This document shows, piece after piece, positions 32,664 through 44,154 of a stretch of DNA of 64,000 bases. Each line of letters begins with the position of its first letter. The stretch's first letter is position 1. This DNA is from Trifolium pratense (taxonomy: Eukaryota > Streptophyta > Magnoliopsida > Fabales > Fabaceae), in the NCBI RefSeq assembly GCF_020283565.1, contig NC_060060.1, positions 34,100,001-34,164,000 on the forward strand, read 5' to 3'. A program made the position numbers and the translations under genes. The notes beneath the pieces were generated by a model that ran no database searches, was not told where the DNA came from, and saw only the letters and a list, made by a program, of their open reading frames with translations.

Positions 32664-35600
32664 TCAGTCTTCATCTTCTGTTTCCTCATCATCATCTTCG
32701 TTGTTTGCAGCATATCTCCAACCATCTTCAACATTGTCACGATCCTCCTCGGTTTCTTCGCTGTCTTCATCATAAGTTTCATCTTTCACTGGCCAAGGTT
32801 TTTTAACCATATTAAAAGTGGCAGTAGGAGTTTGAGTGGACCCTTTTCGTTGCGCAACTTTGGAAGGAGGCATTTTCAAGTTTGGCTTGGGCCTACTTTG
32901 CTTCTGACTTTTACCGTTGGAACGTTTCCCACCATAAGCATCATGATCACTTGCTTCATCCATTTCATTTTCAGCAGTATTAGCCAGAGCAAGCATTGCA
33001 TTTTCATCATTTATGTGGCCAGGATGCTCCCTCTTCAAATGCAGTTTAAGCTTATACTCATGAATGTATGCTTTTTCACACCCTTCATAAGGACATGCAT
33101 ATGGGCGATCAGAGGATGCTGAACCGTATGTTGCCCCAGAAGGTTTAGCAGTTTTTGTTTGTTTTTCTGAAGGAGGAGTGGTATACTTTGGCGTCACATC
33201 CATTGTTGGTGTACTCTGCAATGAGGTTGAAACTGTCAATAAAAAATTGTTTGGGTGATACTTAACATTATCCATGCACATTAGCTACAACCAAACGTGC
33301 AGTCAGCCAAGGTTTAAATTGTAAACATATTATATAGACAACGAATATATTCCAAACCTTGTAAAATAATACTAAAATTAAAACATGTATATATTTACAC
33401 ACACCAAATGAAAGCACGGAAAAACCAAGAGCACGTATTAAAACCATACTTCATAAGACAGGATGCATTATCTTATTGTGCACATTGAGCATATAAATGT
33501 ATCACGCTTTCAAAAACGGGAAATATTAACCAACCTTTTCATGATGAGAAGCAATATGATTCTTTAGCTTGTATTCATGAGCGTATCTTTTCCCACAATC
33601 CGGGTACGGGCAAATATGATAGTTCTCTTGTGAATGTGTCTTCATGTGAGACCTCAGGTTAAAATCCAAGGAGAAGGCCTGCATATTGGCACAAACAAAT
33701 CTTAGAAATCACCAATGATTAATATAATTAAAATTTGTTCATAAAAAATATAATTAAAAATGAATCCAGACAATATGATACTAAAGTTGTCTTTTCTGAA
33801 TGCAAAGTGTTGACTTGTTTAAGAAGATCCTATACTGCCACAAAGAAGGTTTGAACCATTGTCTAAATCTTCGCATATATATATGGAACCATGAACTACC
33901 ATGTTGACCGTGGTAACAATGATTTACAGTAAAATACAGTCATCCACCAAACAATATTTTGGGTACATTGATTCTAAACTAATGGTTTTGCAAATCTATT
34001 ATTGATCAGCAGTCAAAGTAACCCACTGCTGAACAGTCATATTGCAGCTAAAGCTTTAGAACTCAAATATTTGATCATTCCAATGGAAGTAAAAACAGAT
34101 CAGTAGGTTAGGTTCAGAGTGAATGATAACAAAAAATGAGTTATTGCTGATATTCAGGGTATGATGAATATACCAAACATGAAACTGATTCAACATACTA
34201 ACATTAAAACCTTAGAGATCAATAAACAAGAACAATGGATAGATTCATCACCTTACCACAGCCTTCATGAGGACACACGAAATCCCTCTCCCCTGTATGA
34301 ATTAGGAAATGTCTTTTTAACTTTGAGCTGTCAAGAAATTTCTGCAACAGAAACAAAACATTCTTAGAAATTTCTAAATAGACCTGACACTAGGCAAACA
34401 GAAGAGCTGTACATTGAGACATAGCGTTAGACAGAAAAAACTTTTTATGAAACTAAATGGAAAAATTGATAAGGATCTATCTTGAGCAATTGTGGGTTAC
34501 CACCATACAACATAATATGTATACATGTGTGTGTTACTAAATAGACCTGATATTACAAAAAATGGAAGCTAGGACAGGAGTAGAGGTGTGAGTAAAGACA
34601 TAACATTGTGTCATTAAAAAAAAAAACATTGTGTGAATAAAAAAAATATTATGAAGCTTCAAAAAAATTGTTAAGGATTTACAGTGAACCTAGTATGTTA
34701 CAACTTACAACCATACAGTTTAACATGCATATGTGCACTTTGTGAGTGCGTGAATCTGAAGAACAGATTCATTACCTTTCCACACCCCTCGTAATGGCAA
34801 ACAAATTGCCTCTCTCCGTGAATGTGAGAATGCTTCCTCAAAGCACCAGCATCGATAAATGTCTTTCCGCAGCCTTCGTAGCTGCAAAGGAAAAGTACTT
34901 CAGTAGTTGGCTCGGGTTCTGGCTCAGGAGCTAAAGGTTCTTTCTCCTTCTCTTTCAAGGCCTTTATAGTGTCCTCTAAGGAAAACAAATCACAGAAAAT
35001 TGTTAATGCAGAACGCGTGATAAACAAACTCAAATCAAATAAAATAGTCCCTTGGATGCAAACCAAACTTGCATAACCTTCAACTAATCACATGCTCTAT
35101 AACTACGAAAAATACATGATTTGCTCCTTTTGCATCAATACAACCATTTAGAAATACATAACTTTGCAGGTGGTTATAAAAGATAACTGGAAAGCAAGTT
35201 GATAACAGAAGCATAACAAACAAATGCTAAAGATTTTAAACTACACACCAGTGAAAAAATGTAGCATTATGATCAGATTTTTTTGGGGTGTATGAGTATT
35301 TGAGATAGTTATCTAGGAGGTTACTGTTCATACGTAATATGACAGGTTGTAATAGTGCTACATGGCAATAGTAAGTTTTGTTAGAGTTTCACATCAGCAC
35401 CAGAAGTCTTAACCAATTCATACGTATAGAGCTATTTCGTAGCAAATCACAAACTATGGTGAAGAGTAGCAATTCATACGTGTAGAGTTCAAATCAAATA
35501 AAAAAACTATCATTAAATTAAGGACATGATCTACATACCAAGAACGGTATGAATATTATGGTGTCTATTGTCTAATCAACAGGAGAGGTCAATCAGAAGT

Positions 35601-36165
35601 ATTACGAATATGAACCATAAAAAATTAGCATTGTGAATTATGAATACCCTAAGGGGAAAATTTTGGGGCTCAATTTGTGGGAAACAAATTCAACTCATTC
35701 AAATCAGATAATAGAACATAATAACAGCATAAATAAAACCAGATAATTGGGTCAGTAGTGAGCAAAAAGGACAGACCTGTTACCCATCTTAAGAGCATGC
35801 ACTTCCCACCAGTAGCCACAACATCTTGGGGAACCCTGATAGTAACATCATTTCTCTGATTATTAACATATTGAATTCAAAACTTTAATAAGAAAAATCT
35901 CAATTTTGCTTATTTCTTATTCAATTCTTTGATGTTATCTTTCAGTGTATAAATCCAATAAATACCAATTCTTTCTATACCATACCACGAACACACTACT
36001 ATGAGATCAAGCACAAATTGAGCAAAAAAAAAATCAAAATTGAGGATAAAATAGTTGATGAAGAAAAGAGGGGAAGTACCATTGTTTGACCCATTTAATT
36101 GCAGGAGCCTTGGACTTGAGAAAGGGGCGCCTCTCGAAGAGAGTGTGATTGAAGTGAGTTTCCAT
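32664..36165 (-). CDS. YY1-like C2H2 zinc-finger transcription factor
   Basis: Six exons: 36080-36165, 35777-35835, 34776-34975, 34252-34341, 33535-33678, 32664-33215. Total 1131 nt, 376 residues, frame kept. For exon 2, acceptor CAG at 35836-35838 was chosen because it alone restores the family reading KWVKQWVPQDVVATGGKC. Five C2H2 fingers: Cys79/Cys84/His97/His101; Cys108/113/His126/130; Cys138/143/His156/160; Cys168/173/His186/190; and, after a 40-residue linker, Cys234/239/His252/257. The four-finger core plus an offset fifth finger and the acidic C-terminus (DDDEETEDED) match plant YY1 (Arabidopsis At4g06634), a nuclear regulator linked to Mediator and ABA responses. A Pro-Glu repeat (EPEPEPEP type) precedes finger 1. 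Confidence 0.92.
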
Positions 36166-36468
36166 TTAGTTATTCTCTCACAATTTGTTTCTCTGAGATC
36201 GATTGAAGAATTTTAGGGTTAGGGTTTGAAAGGGGATACGGAAAGAGAAAAATTACGAGGAAGTATTTTGTTTGTTGATGAAGCTTTGTTCCATCCCATG
36301 TTCATGTCGAATTCCTGCTTTTCGCAAAAAGAAGATTCAACCGGTCTAGACCCGGTTCGGTTTACAAAATTCTCAACCGCTATTGGAGACTGCACTTTCA
36401 AAATATAGGCCCGTTTACACTAAGGTGGCTGTAATTAATTAATTACTATTACCACGTTATTTATTTTA

Positions 36469-37447
36469 GGGTAAAATATGTTTTCATTATTCTTTTCAAT
36501 AAAAAAAAGAAATAGTCATTTTAGTCTCTTAATGTGTAACTCGCTGTTATTATGGTCCTTCATTGAAGAAAAACACACAAAATAGTCCTTGACTCTGTAA
36601 TCCGTTAGTCATTTTGGTCTCTGACGTTAAATTTGACAGTTAACTTTATAAAAAGATGATGTGGCCTTTTTTTGGAGATACATGGCACGTTGAGTAGGCG
36701 TTAATCGGACAAGTTGCCTGATGACATGGCCAGGGACCAAAATGACAGTATTTTTTTTTTTCCATTTCTCCATCTTCATTTTCTTCCTCTCATACTTCTT
36801 CATACATTCATATAAAATCCAGAAATTGTAGAACTCAAAAATCGTGGTAAGGATGAAGATCTTAAGATTGTGGAAATGAAACTCTTGAAAATAGGATGAA
36901 CACTTTTCAATTCCATGAAGCATGTAACTTTATTGTTGTTGTTGTTGAAGATGCTGGCAAATCTGAAGGTGGACAGACATAGGATAGGTGATTTTGATAT
37001 TGCTCTTATTTGTTTATGGTTGTTTTCTCTTTAACTATATTCTATATATTTATTCAAACTTGTTTTCTCCTTAACTATGTTTTTAAACCAGCGCTTGAAC
37101 CATAGCTTCTAGCTCTTAAATCTTATATCAACCAATTGAAATGCATATTTTATGTTCTTAAATCTTATATCAACCATTGTAATCATAACAATCATGAAGA
37201 AGAATGAGAGAAAGAAGATAATGAAATGGAAAGAAAGAAGAAAAAAAAGTCTCGTCATTTTGGTCCATCGTCATGTCATCAAGCCATTTGTCTAATTAAT
37301 GCCTACTCAGCGTGCCACGTGTCTCCAAAAAAGACCACGTCAGTTTTTTTGTATTGCATAATCGGAGACTATTTTGTATTTTTTCTTCAATCAGGGATCA
37401 AAATGACAACGAGTTGCACATTGAGGAAACACGACACCGTTCAGTGT
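36469..37447. mobile_element. Foldback/MITE-like element with long inverted repeats
   Basis: The left arm (about 36518-36752) and right arm (about 37243-37430) are inverted copies at moderate identity. Shared blocks include TGTAACTCG, TTGAAGAAAAA and GGAGAYACRTGGCACG (ambiguity codes mark differences), plus GACCAAAATGAC. The left end GGGTAAAATATGTTTT resembles a MITE family widespread in legumes. The outer right border is degraded and I could not define a target duplication. The ~490-bp spacer has no gene. Confidence 0.65.
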
Positions 37448-38116
37448 TGACTCACTCTCTACTCTCAGGTTCTGTTCCATCTCTGGCCGCCGCCACCGCC
37501 ACTACCACCATTGATCTTTGGACCGCCGTCATATATTGTTCCACCCAGATTCCTTGCCGCACCAGAACCGGATTCCCTTCCCTCAAACCGTCGTGATTTT
37601 GGCTCATCTTCTGCTGTTGCTGCTCCTTTGATAATACCCTCAGATTCAGAACGGGAGTTCTTTTTCTTCTGTTGTTATTGCCTTTGATTTAAAGGAAATG
37701 AGAATGTGATATAGTTGGATTGGAAGTTTAACGAGAAAGGACAACTGCTAGAGAACTGTTTTTTAGAACCATCATGCTATATGAAGCACAAAGCATAATA
37801 ATTATTCAGAAACTTGGATCTATATTAAAACCTTTGTATTTTTATCTAAGCTGTTATTATTAGTTAGAGAACAGTTAGATTAGTTATGCTAACTAGCTGT
37901 ATTGTTAACCATAGTTAGGATTCTGATGAATTACCCTCAACAAAAGAGGCTTCACAGAATGGTTGCGACACACGGAAAAATTCTTGTGTAGGTGATAACT
38001 CTGGTAATGAATGTGACGATGGTTCTAATAAAAACAATACTAGTAATATTTTGAATTTAGAACATGAAAAACTTTTTTTTTTTGAAGAAGCCAAAATCAG
38101 AACATGAAAAACTTAA
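37448..38116. other. Intergenic DNA, no gene recognised
   Basis: About 37450-37640 is CG-richer and Pro/Thr-coding-like (GCCGCCGCCACCGCCAC), reminiscent of a gene 5' end, but no continuing exons were found. It may be the relic of a first exon or UTR. Confidence 0.35.
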
Positions 38117-38275
38117 TGTTGTCGTCAAAGCTTAATGTTATGCAAAAGCTTTTTATTTGCCACTATTACATTAGTACTAATATTTTAAATTTAGGACTTG
38201 AAAACTCTGAGATGTTGTTTAGATTTGGGGATGGTATCACCAACGAACGAGGAACGAAATTCAACTTGTAGGATA
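38117..38275. repeat. Duplicate of the region downstream of eL27
   Basis: It aligns with 30396-30540 through shared blocks GTCAAAGCTTAAT, ACTATTACATTAGTA, GAAAACTCTGAGA and TTGTTTAGATTTGGGGATGG. The TAATATTTTGAATTTA block also occurs again at about 38045. It is interrupted on the right by the LINE poly-A (T-run). Confidence 0.8.
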
Positions 38276-39300
38276 TGTTTTTTTTTTTTTTTCTGAAACA
38301 AATTCAACTCATTTCATTAATAATAATGTTCTCAATATAACGAGGAACGAAATCAAATAACTTGCGACTAGGCCAAGACATGACCTCCTTAGCTAAGTTA
38401 TGAGCTGCCATGTTTGTTTGCCGCTTGATGAGCTTTACCTCAAAGCTAGAATGTAAACTCGATAACAACTTAACAGATGAAATAAGGGAACTAAATTTAG
38501 AGGTTCCACTTTGGTTTGTTTGTATAGCATAGAAAACAATTTTAGAGTGACTTTCAAACACAATATTGTACCATCCTTGATTGATTGCTGCACGAATAGC
38601 TTCCAATAACGTCATAGCTTCACCTTCAATTATTGTAAGATTAGCCCGATTCCAACTGCTCTCAGCTTGTATGAACTGGCCTTGATCGTTTCGTACACAC
38701 CACCCCCATCCCGACGCTCCTATTTGATACTTGCGTCAACATTACACTTCGACCACCCAATAGCAGGCCGCTGCCACTGCATAATAACAAGAACAGTAGC
38801 AGCAACAGTGTGACTTTGCTGAATGATATTAACTGCATTCCATTCAGCCTAGTTTTGCAGCGCACACATAGCACAACCAGCAGCCGATTCCGTTCCATAC
38901 ACAATTGTTCCGATTGTTCCACATTCCCCACGCAACCATTGAAGTTCTGCCTGCGACTAATGTCCTTTTTATTGCAAATATCAAGCAGTACCTCTGTCAT
39001 TGTACTAAAATTCTGCAGCCGCGGTTCAATAACAGCTCTAAGCCCCGCTTCATTCCAAGCATTTTTACTTTCCATACAACCGAAAAAAATATGCCAATCA
39101 TCTTCATCCCCTCCCAAGCACAGCGGACACAACGCCGGACAATTCACATGTCATTCGCAAAGACAAACTCGAGCTGGCAAACAACCTCTGCATACTCTTC
39201 ACAGTAAATGCTTCGCATTCCGTGGAGCACGAATACGCCATAAACAATTATCATTTTCAGCCTAAAGACCAATAGTTTGTAAAATCCAACTATAGAGATC
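38276..39300 (-). pseudogene. Degenerate LINE remnant (zf-RVT and RNase H)
   Basis: A T-run at 38278-38295 is the poly-A tail of a minus-strand element. The RNase H end (38304-38615) reads MTLLEAIRAAINQGW ... QTNMAAHNLAKEVMSW in one frame. The zinc-binding part (38662-39147) reads CPLCLGGDEDDWHIFFGCMESKNAWNEAGL in character. Frameshifts and stops separate the pieces, and upstream traces (NDNCLWRIRAPRNAKH) extend to about 39290. No target duplication was found. Older than the LINE at 7699. Confidence 0.8.
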
Positions 39301-39319
39301 CAAAATTTAAATATTTTAT

Positions 39320-39757
39320 GCTATGAATGCATTATTATTTTGGAATTCAAATATTCAAGAATGGTTAATTAGAAATATTAGAGTTGCTCATGCTAACGGG
39401 GACAGATTAGTGAGGTCTGTTTAGATTGGTGGTTGATGGAATTTGGAGGCCGAGGAATGAATCAATATTTTCTCGTGTAACTAATAGTGTTCAATTAGTT
39501 GTTGCTATGTCTAGGAAGCAAGCAATGGTATTTTCTAAGACATACTTGATTCCTTTAAATATTTCCCTCAATCAATCAAGTTCAATTAGTCAAAATGTTT
39601 TTTCTTGGAGTGCTCCCAAGGACGGTTTTGTTAAATTAAATGGTGATGGTTCTGTTACTAATTATGGAGCTCTCACAGTTTGTGGAGAAGTAGTTCGAAA
39701 TGCTGATTGTGTCTTCTTATGATAGTGTACATACTAAAAAAAAAAAAAAAAAAACAT
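39320..39757 (+). pseudogene. LINE remnant on plus strand with poly-A tail
   Basis: Traces of LINE ORF2 start near 39340 (FWNSNIQEWLIRNIRVAHANGD) and lead to an RNase H start (FSWSAPKDGFVKLNGDGSV, within 39426-39722). A poly-A run follows at about 39736-39754. Stops break it near 39420. A 10-bp match (ATTATCATTT) flanks it only loosely, so borders are uncertain. Confidence 0.7.
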
Positions 39758-40112
39758 TATCATTTAAATTCAAAATTTGAATACATTAAATAATTTTGGA
39801 ATGAAAAATCAAACTCATAAATATGATTGGGCAAGGACAATTAGGTCTTTTATGACCGTCCACTTAGCAAAAGGTGGAGCCAACCAAATTTGACGATGAG
39901 AAATTTAAAACAAAAAAAGGATTGAATTCTGAAAAGGAGAAAGAAAAAAAACAAAGGCAGGAATGTGGTTTTGGTTGGGATGAGCTGTCGAGTAGTGCAT
40001 TAGATGCTTTTTTGTGCTGTGCTCTGCTGTCTCACCTGCACTCCCACTCTCTTCAATATTGCAAATTATTATGCAATTTCATTCATTCATGTTTATTTAT
40101 TTATTTATTTAT

Positions 40113-40289
40113 GGAGAATGTTAACTTGTGCCCTTAAGGCACATGTTAAGGAAGCAAAAATAGAAATTATTAAATGCTAATTTGTGCATTTTGACTTTTG
40201 AAGCATTAAATTTCTTATATCATTAAATATTGAATTTCTATTTTGGTATATCTTAACATGTGCCCTAAGGGCACATGTTAACAAGACCC
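40113..40289. mobile_element. MULE-type MITE, copy 1 (177 bp)
   Basis: Nearly identical to 47722-47896. Starts GGAGAATGTTAAC and ends GTTAACAAGACCC, flanked by the 9-bp duplication TTTATTTAT (40104-40112 and 40290-40298), as expected for Mutator-like elements, though this site is itself a simple repeat. Each terminus contains a near-palindrome around GTGCCCTTAAGGCAC. No coding capacity. Confidence 0.85.
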
Positions 40290-41133
40290 TTTATTTATTT
40301 ATACTGTTTGATTAGATTACTACTCTCCCTCTCCCTTTAACCATCTCACCCACTACTCAACCCTACCCACTGCCCCCAATCATTATTATTAATTAATTAA
40401 TTAATTATTATCACTTAATTAACACTGAATGAATCAAATTATTTTGAATCTCACATAGTACTTTCAAAAAGGAGATCGAGACTAATGCAATTTGGTAGTA
40501 ATAGACAAGAAAGATTTGAAAAATATTTGTTAGGCCACTTGTGTTTGGTTGGATGTGAGAGAGAAAGGGAAATGTACACTTTTATTTACTTATACTTTAG
40601 TAGTAAGTCAGTACACACACTACACACAATTTGACTTTTCAAACTATGAAGAAGAAGAAGAAGATGAAGATGATATCTTATTGCACACACATAGTAGAAT
40701 TTTGCAGCAGCAGGCATTTAAGATAGATAGGTTGTGAGTAAGAATAAGAGAAGAAAGGGTAATTTTTGGCATTCCTTTTACGAGACCCCACGAGTGGCCT
40801 TCTGTTACGTTGTTTTTTCCCTTAATAAGGCCCCCCCACTCACTTTATCTCTCTCTTCAGTTAAAAAACTTACTACTTCACTTTATTGTGCGCGTCTGTT
40901 CCGCTCTGAACAAGACAGCAGTCAATCACAACCCCACAACCACAACACAAACTCACACTCTCACTCACTTCACAGTTCACACACTCTTTTTGAATTTCTA
41001 TACCCTCTCTCTCTATCTCTCACAGAAACACAGTGTCTCTCTATCTCTCTCTCAACTAATAATCAACCCTCCTGTCTTGCTTGCCCCCACCTCTCACCCC
41101 ACTTTTGTTGTTTTTTCTCTGAGTCTAATTTCA
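40290..41133. promoter_or_regulatory. Presumed promoter and leader of the TCP gene
   Basis: Contains GA/CT-rich tracts (CTCTCTCTATCTCTC types near 41005-41060), common in plant core promoters and leaders. I could not fix a transcription start. Open frames here are low-complexity and not gene-like. Confidence 0.4.
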
Positions 41134-41157
41134 ATGAACAAAAGGAAACATCCATGA
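41134..41157 (+). promoter_or_regulatory. Upstream ORF 1 before TCP gene (7 codons plus stop)
   Basis: ATG at 41134 to TGA at 41155-41157. The stop overlaps the start of the next upstream ORF as ATGA. It is relevant only if transcription begins to its left. Confidence 0.5.
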
Positions 41158-41237
41158 GTCTCATGAATCATCTATCTATCTATGAAATGAAAATAATAAT
41201 AATAATAATAATAATAAATATTATTATTATTATATAA
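41154..41237 (+). promoter_or_regulatory. Upstream ORF 2 before TCP gene (27 codons, poly-Ile)
   Basis: ATG at 41154; the second half translates an AAT/ATT microsatellite as ATA/ATT codons, giving runs of isoleucine. It ends 64 nt before the TCP start codon. The tract (41192-41234) can also fold back, because (AAT)n is followed by (ATT)n. Confidence 0.5.
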
Positions 41238-41301
41238 AAAAGAAAAAACTGAAGCAAGTAAACAGAGAGGCTTCCCTACATACATAGATAGAGCTAAATA
41301 A

Positions 41302-42864
41302 ATGGAACTATCATCAGATTTGCAACAAAACAATAACAAGAAGCAGCAGAAAAGAGGCACCACCACACATCCCCACCACCAACAACAAGAATCATTATCT
41401 CCACCACCTTCAAATTCTCATTCACAACAACAACAACAACACCATCTCGTGGTCCCTTTTGATGGAAGACCATCACCTTTCATTATGGGCTCCATCTCCA
41501 CCAACAACACTAATTCATCTCCATCCAATTCATCTTCTTCCTCTGCTTCAGCTTCTGCAATTGACGCTTCTCTTGCTATTGCTACCAGATCTGAACCTCA
41601 TTCCAACAATAACAACCAAATTCAACAATTCTCTTCTTCCACCACTACTGCCGTTGCTGTTGCTAATCCTCCTAAACGATCCACCAAGGACAGACACACT
41701 AAAGTCGACGGTCGTGGCCGGAGAATTCGAATGCCGGCGACATGTGCAGCAAGAGTTTTTCAGTTGACCAGAGAATTAGGTCACAAATCAGACGGTGAAA
41801 CAATTGAGTGGCTTCTTCAACAAGCGGAGCCGGCGATAATCGCAGCCACCGGAACCGGAACAATTCCCGCGAATTTCTCGACGCTCAACGTTTCACTCAG
41901 AAGTAGCGGCTCAACTCTGTCGGCGCCGCCGTCGAAATCAGCTCCTCATAGTTTTCACAGCGCGCTTGCACTGGCTCATCATCCTTATGAAGAAGCTGCG
42001 TACCAACACGCGCCACTGTTAGGGTTTCATCCTCATCAACAACTCATGAACGCCGATCAAATCGGTGAAGCACTTTCGAATGAGAATTATATGAGAAAAC
42101 GCTATAGAGAAGATCTTTTCAAAGACGATAACAACAACCAGAACAACGAAACTGGTGATGGTGATGGTTCTTCTTCTCCTAAAGGTTTCAAAACAAACCA
42201 CCAACAAGATGGTACTATGGGAGAACAAGGTGAAGGTGGTGGTGGTGGAGCTTCTTCATCTTCTTCTTCTGCTTCTTCTGCTGGAAATTCTATTTCTGGA
42301 CTTCTTCGACCACCGTCGAATATGTTACCGGCAACAGCCATGTGGGCCACGGCAGGGAGTGGAAACACAATATGGATGGTACCGGTGACTGGCGGTGGCG
42401 GAGCAACTGCGAATTCAGAGACAGTACAGACGCAAAACATGTGGCCTTTTAGTACTCATCTTAATAATCAACAATCTTCTCAACAACAAGGAACACCTTC
42501 GTCTCAGCTGCATTTCATGCCGAGGTTCAATGTTCCAACAGGTAATTCCGGTGGTAGTGGTGGTGTTGAATTTGAAGGTGGACGTGGTGGTGCAGGTGGT
42601 TTACAATTGGGTTCATCTGTGTATCATCAACCTTCGCCTTCACAGCATATTGGATTGGCAGTGTCTGATTCAAATTTGGGTATGTTGGCTGCTCTTAATG
42701 CTTATACAAGAGCTGCTGCTGGTCATCATTTCAATGTGGTCAACAATTCTTCATCTTCTTCTTCAGATCATCATCATCAACAACAACCTAGTCATCATCA
42801 TCATCATCATCATCATGATCATGAGAGTGGAGAAGATGCTCCTAATAGTAATAACTCACAATGA
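41302..42864 (+). CDS. Class I TCP transcription factor (TCP14-like)
   Basis: Intronless frame of 520 codons; most plant TCP genes lack introns in the coding region. The basic helix-loop-helix TCP domain covers about residues 125-180: a basic region [20 protein letters not shown] followed by [32 protein letters not shown]. The class I signature is the short basic region of this type and the following [20 protein letters not shown]. Class I members bind TGGGCY/GTGGGNCC-type sites and promote cell proliferation, germination and ribosomal-gene expression. Flanks are low-complexity: Gln, Ser, Gly and Asn runs and a poly-His stretch near the end (HHHHHHHH, about residues 496-503). TCP14 rather than TCP15 is suggested by length and the His-rich tail, but not proven. 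Confidence 0.93.
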   Translation: MELSSDLQQNNNKKQQKRGTTTHPHHQQQESLSPPPSNSHSQQQQQHHLVVPFDGRPSPFIMGSISTNNTNSSPSNSSSSSASASAIDASLAIATRSEPHSNNNNQIQQFSSSTTTAVAVANPPKRSTKDRHTKVDGRGRRIRMPATCAARVFQLTRELGHKSDGETIEWLLQQAEPAIIAATGTGTIPANFSTLNVSLRSSGSTLSAPPSKSAPHSFHSALALAHHPYEEAAYQHAPLLGFHPHQQLMNADQIGEALSNENYMRKRYREDLFKDDNNNQNNETGDGDGSSSPKGFKTNHQQDGTMGEQGEGGGGGASSSSSSASSAGNSISGLLRPPSNMLPATAMWATAGSGNTIWMVPVTGGGGATANSETVQTQNMWPFSTHLNNQQSSQQQGTPSSQLHFMPRFNVPTGNSGGSGGVEFEGGRGGAGGLQLGSSVYHQPSPSQHIGLAVSDSNLGMLAALNAYTRAAAGHHFNVVNNSSSSSSDHHHQQQPSHHHHHHHHDHESGEDAPNSNNSQ

Positions 42865-43785
42865 GAGAGAGTTTTACAAACAATTCATGGTTAGTTTAGT
42901 TAAGTTTCATTGCATTGCATGGCATGGCATGGCATGGTTTTTCACATGTAAATTATATTACTTAATTCGCTTGCTTGCATAATTTGTTTACATTGTAATC
43001 TGTGCGTGCGCCACCAAAGTAGTGCTATAGTAGTTTATTGGGTTTTTTTTTTTTTTTTTTTGCAGATTGCAAGTTGAATATCTCAAAAAACTAGTAGTAG
43101 TAATTTGATTTTGGAAGAAATTAATTCCATCTATGGATCCAATATATGCATCATGATATCGCATCGGACTTGTTAGATGCTTTTTTTTTTTTAATCTTAT
43201 TGGTATTGATTTGGAGGTACATGGCATGGTTATGGTATGTTTATTTACGGTTTGTTTTTTGTCCAAAGGAACTTTGCAGACTGACAGAGTTTATTTGTTT
43301 GTTTGTATAGGAGGAAATTTCTCTTGCTATTTTTTTTATTTATTTTGTTTTCTTGCCCCTAGCTGTATCATATGATAATTCATCAAAACAAAAGGATTTC
43401 AAACAAATTTGAAATTTGCTTGCTTTTTATCTCCGGTTCTTTTTTCCTTATTTTTTTAGGTTAACATATAGTACTAGTATTTAGGATAGAGATGAATACT
43501 ATATGAAAATAGTAATTGATCATAGCTGGACTATACAAATCTGAGTTATTAATGTGTGTGCCTTAGTTTTTGGAGATAACTCTATAATAACAAGGGAGGT
43601 CACAGGAATAGCAAGGCATTAATTCTCATTTCCTTTATTTTTTTCCCTGATTCAATTTTCAAACATTTTACCTCTTGTTTTTCCACAAATGATATTTTTA
43701 TGCTATTTTTTGGGTTACTCCCTAAAATGAGAGAATATGTATTGAGTTGAAAAATAAAAACCAATAAATAGAGTGGAGTTTATTT

Positions 43786-43920
43786 TTTTGCCAAGTAATC
43801 TAGTGACTAGAAATTCCACAATTATGGTGGATAAGTGAGATGATCGAGGTTCAAACTTCGACCATTTGCATGTATATAATACAATGTTCCTGCCGAAAGT
43901 CTATGTACTAAATTGAGTAG
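43786..43920. repeat. SINE-like repeat related to 18533-18720
   Basis: Shares the CCAAGTAA(T/C) start, GGTGGATAAGTGAGATGATC and a B-box-like GGTTCAAACTTCG with the other copy. Diverged, and no clear ends. Confidence 0.4.
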
Positions 43921-44078
43921 AGTTTAGTGGAATAGGCTAAATTTGCAAAATAACAAATCAATTTAGTGTATGTTGGACATGTATCCAATAGAATTACTAA
44001 CTTCAAAAGGGAGAACCTTTTTGTTGATAAATAAATGAAGTGGAGAGAATTTATGAAAAACTAAAATAAAACTTTTTT

Positions 44079-44082
<4 letters not shown>

Positions 44083-44150
<68 letters not shown>
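44083..44150. repeat. (TA)n microsatellite, about 34 units
   Basis: An uninterrupted TA tract of about 68 bp. It is likely variable in length and able to extrude cruciforms. Confidence 0.97.

Positions 44151-44154
<4 letters not shown>

Noticed and set aside
39246..39770. Possible 10-bp target duplication ATTATCATTT around the plus-strand LINE remnant
   Set aside because: The left copy lies within sequence that reads as part of the neighbouring minus-strand LINE, and the match is short and AT-rich.
41459..42982. Several Leu- or Ile/Val-rich frames overlapping the TCP gene
   Set aside because: Out-of-frame readings of Gln/His/Ser repeats in the TCP coding sequence.
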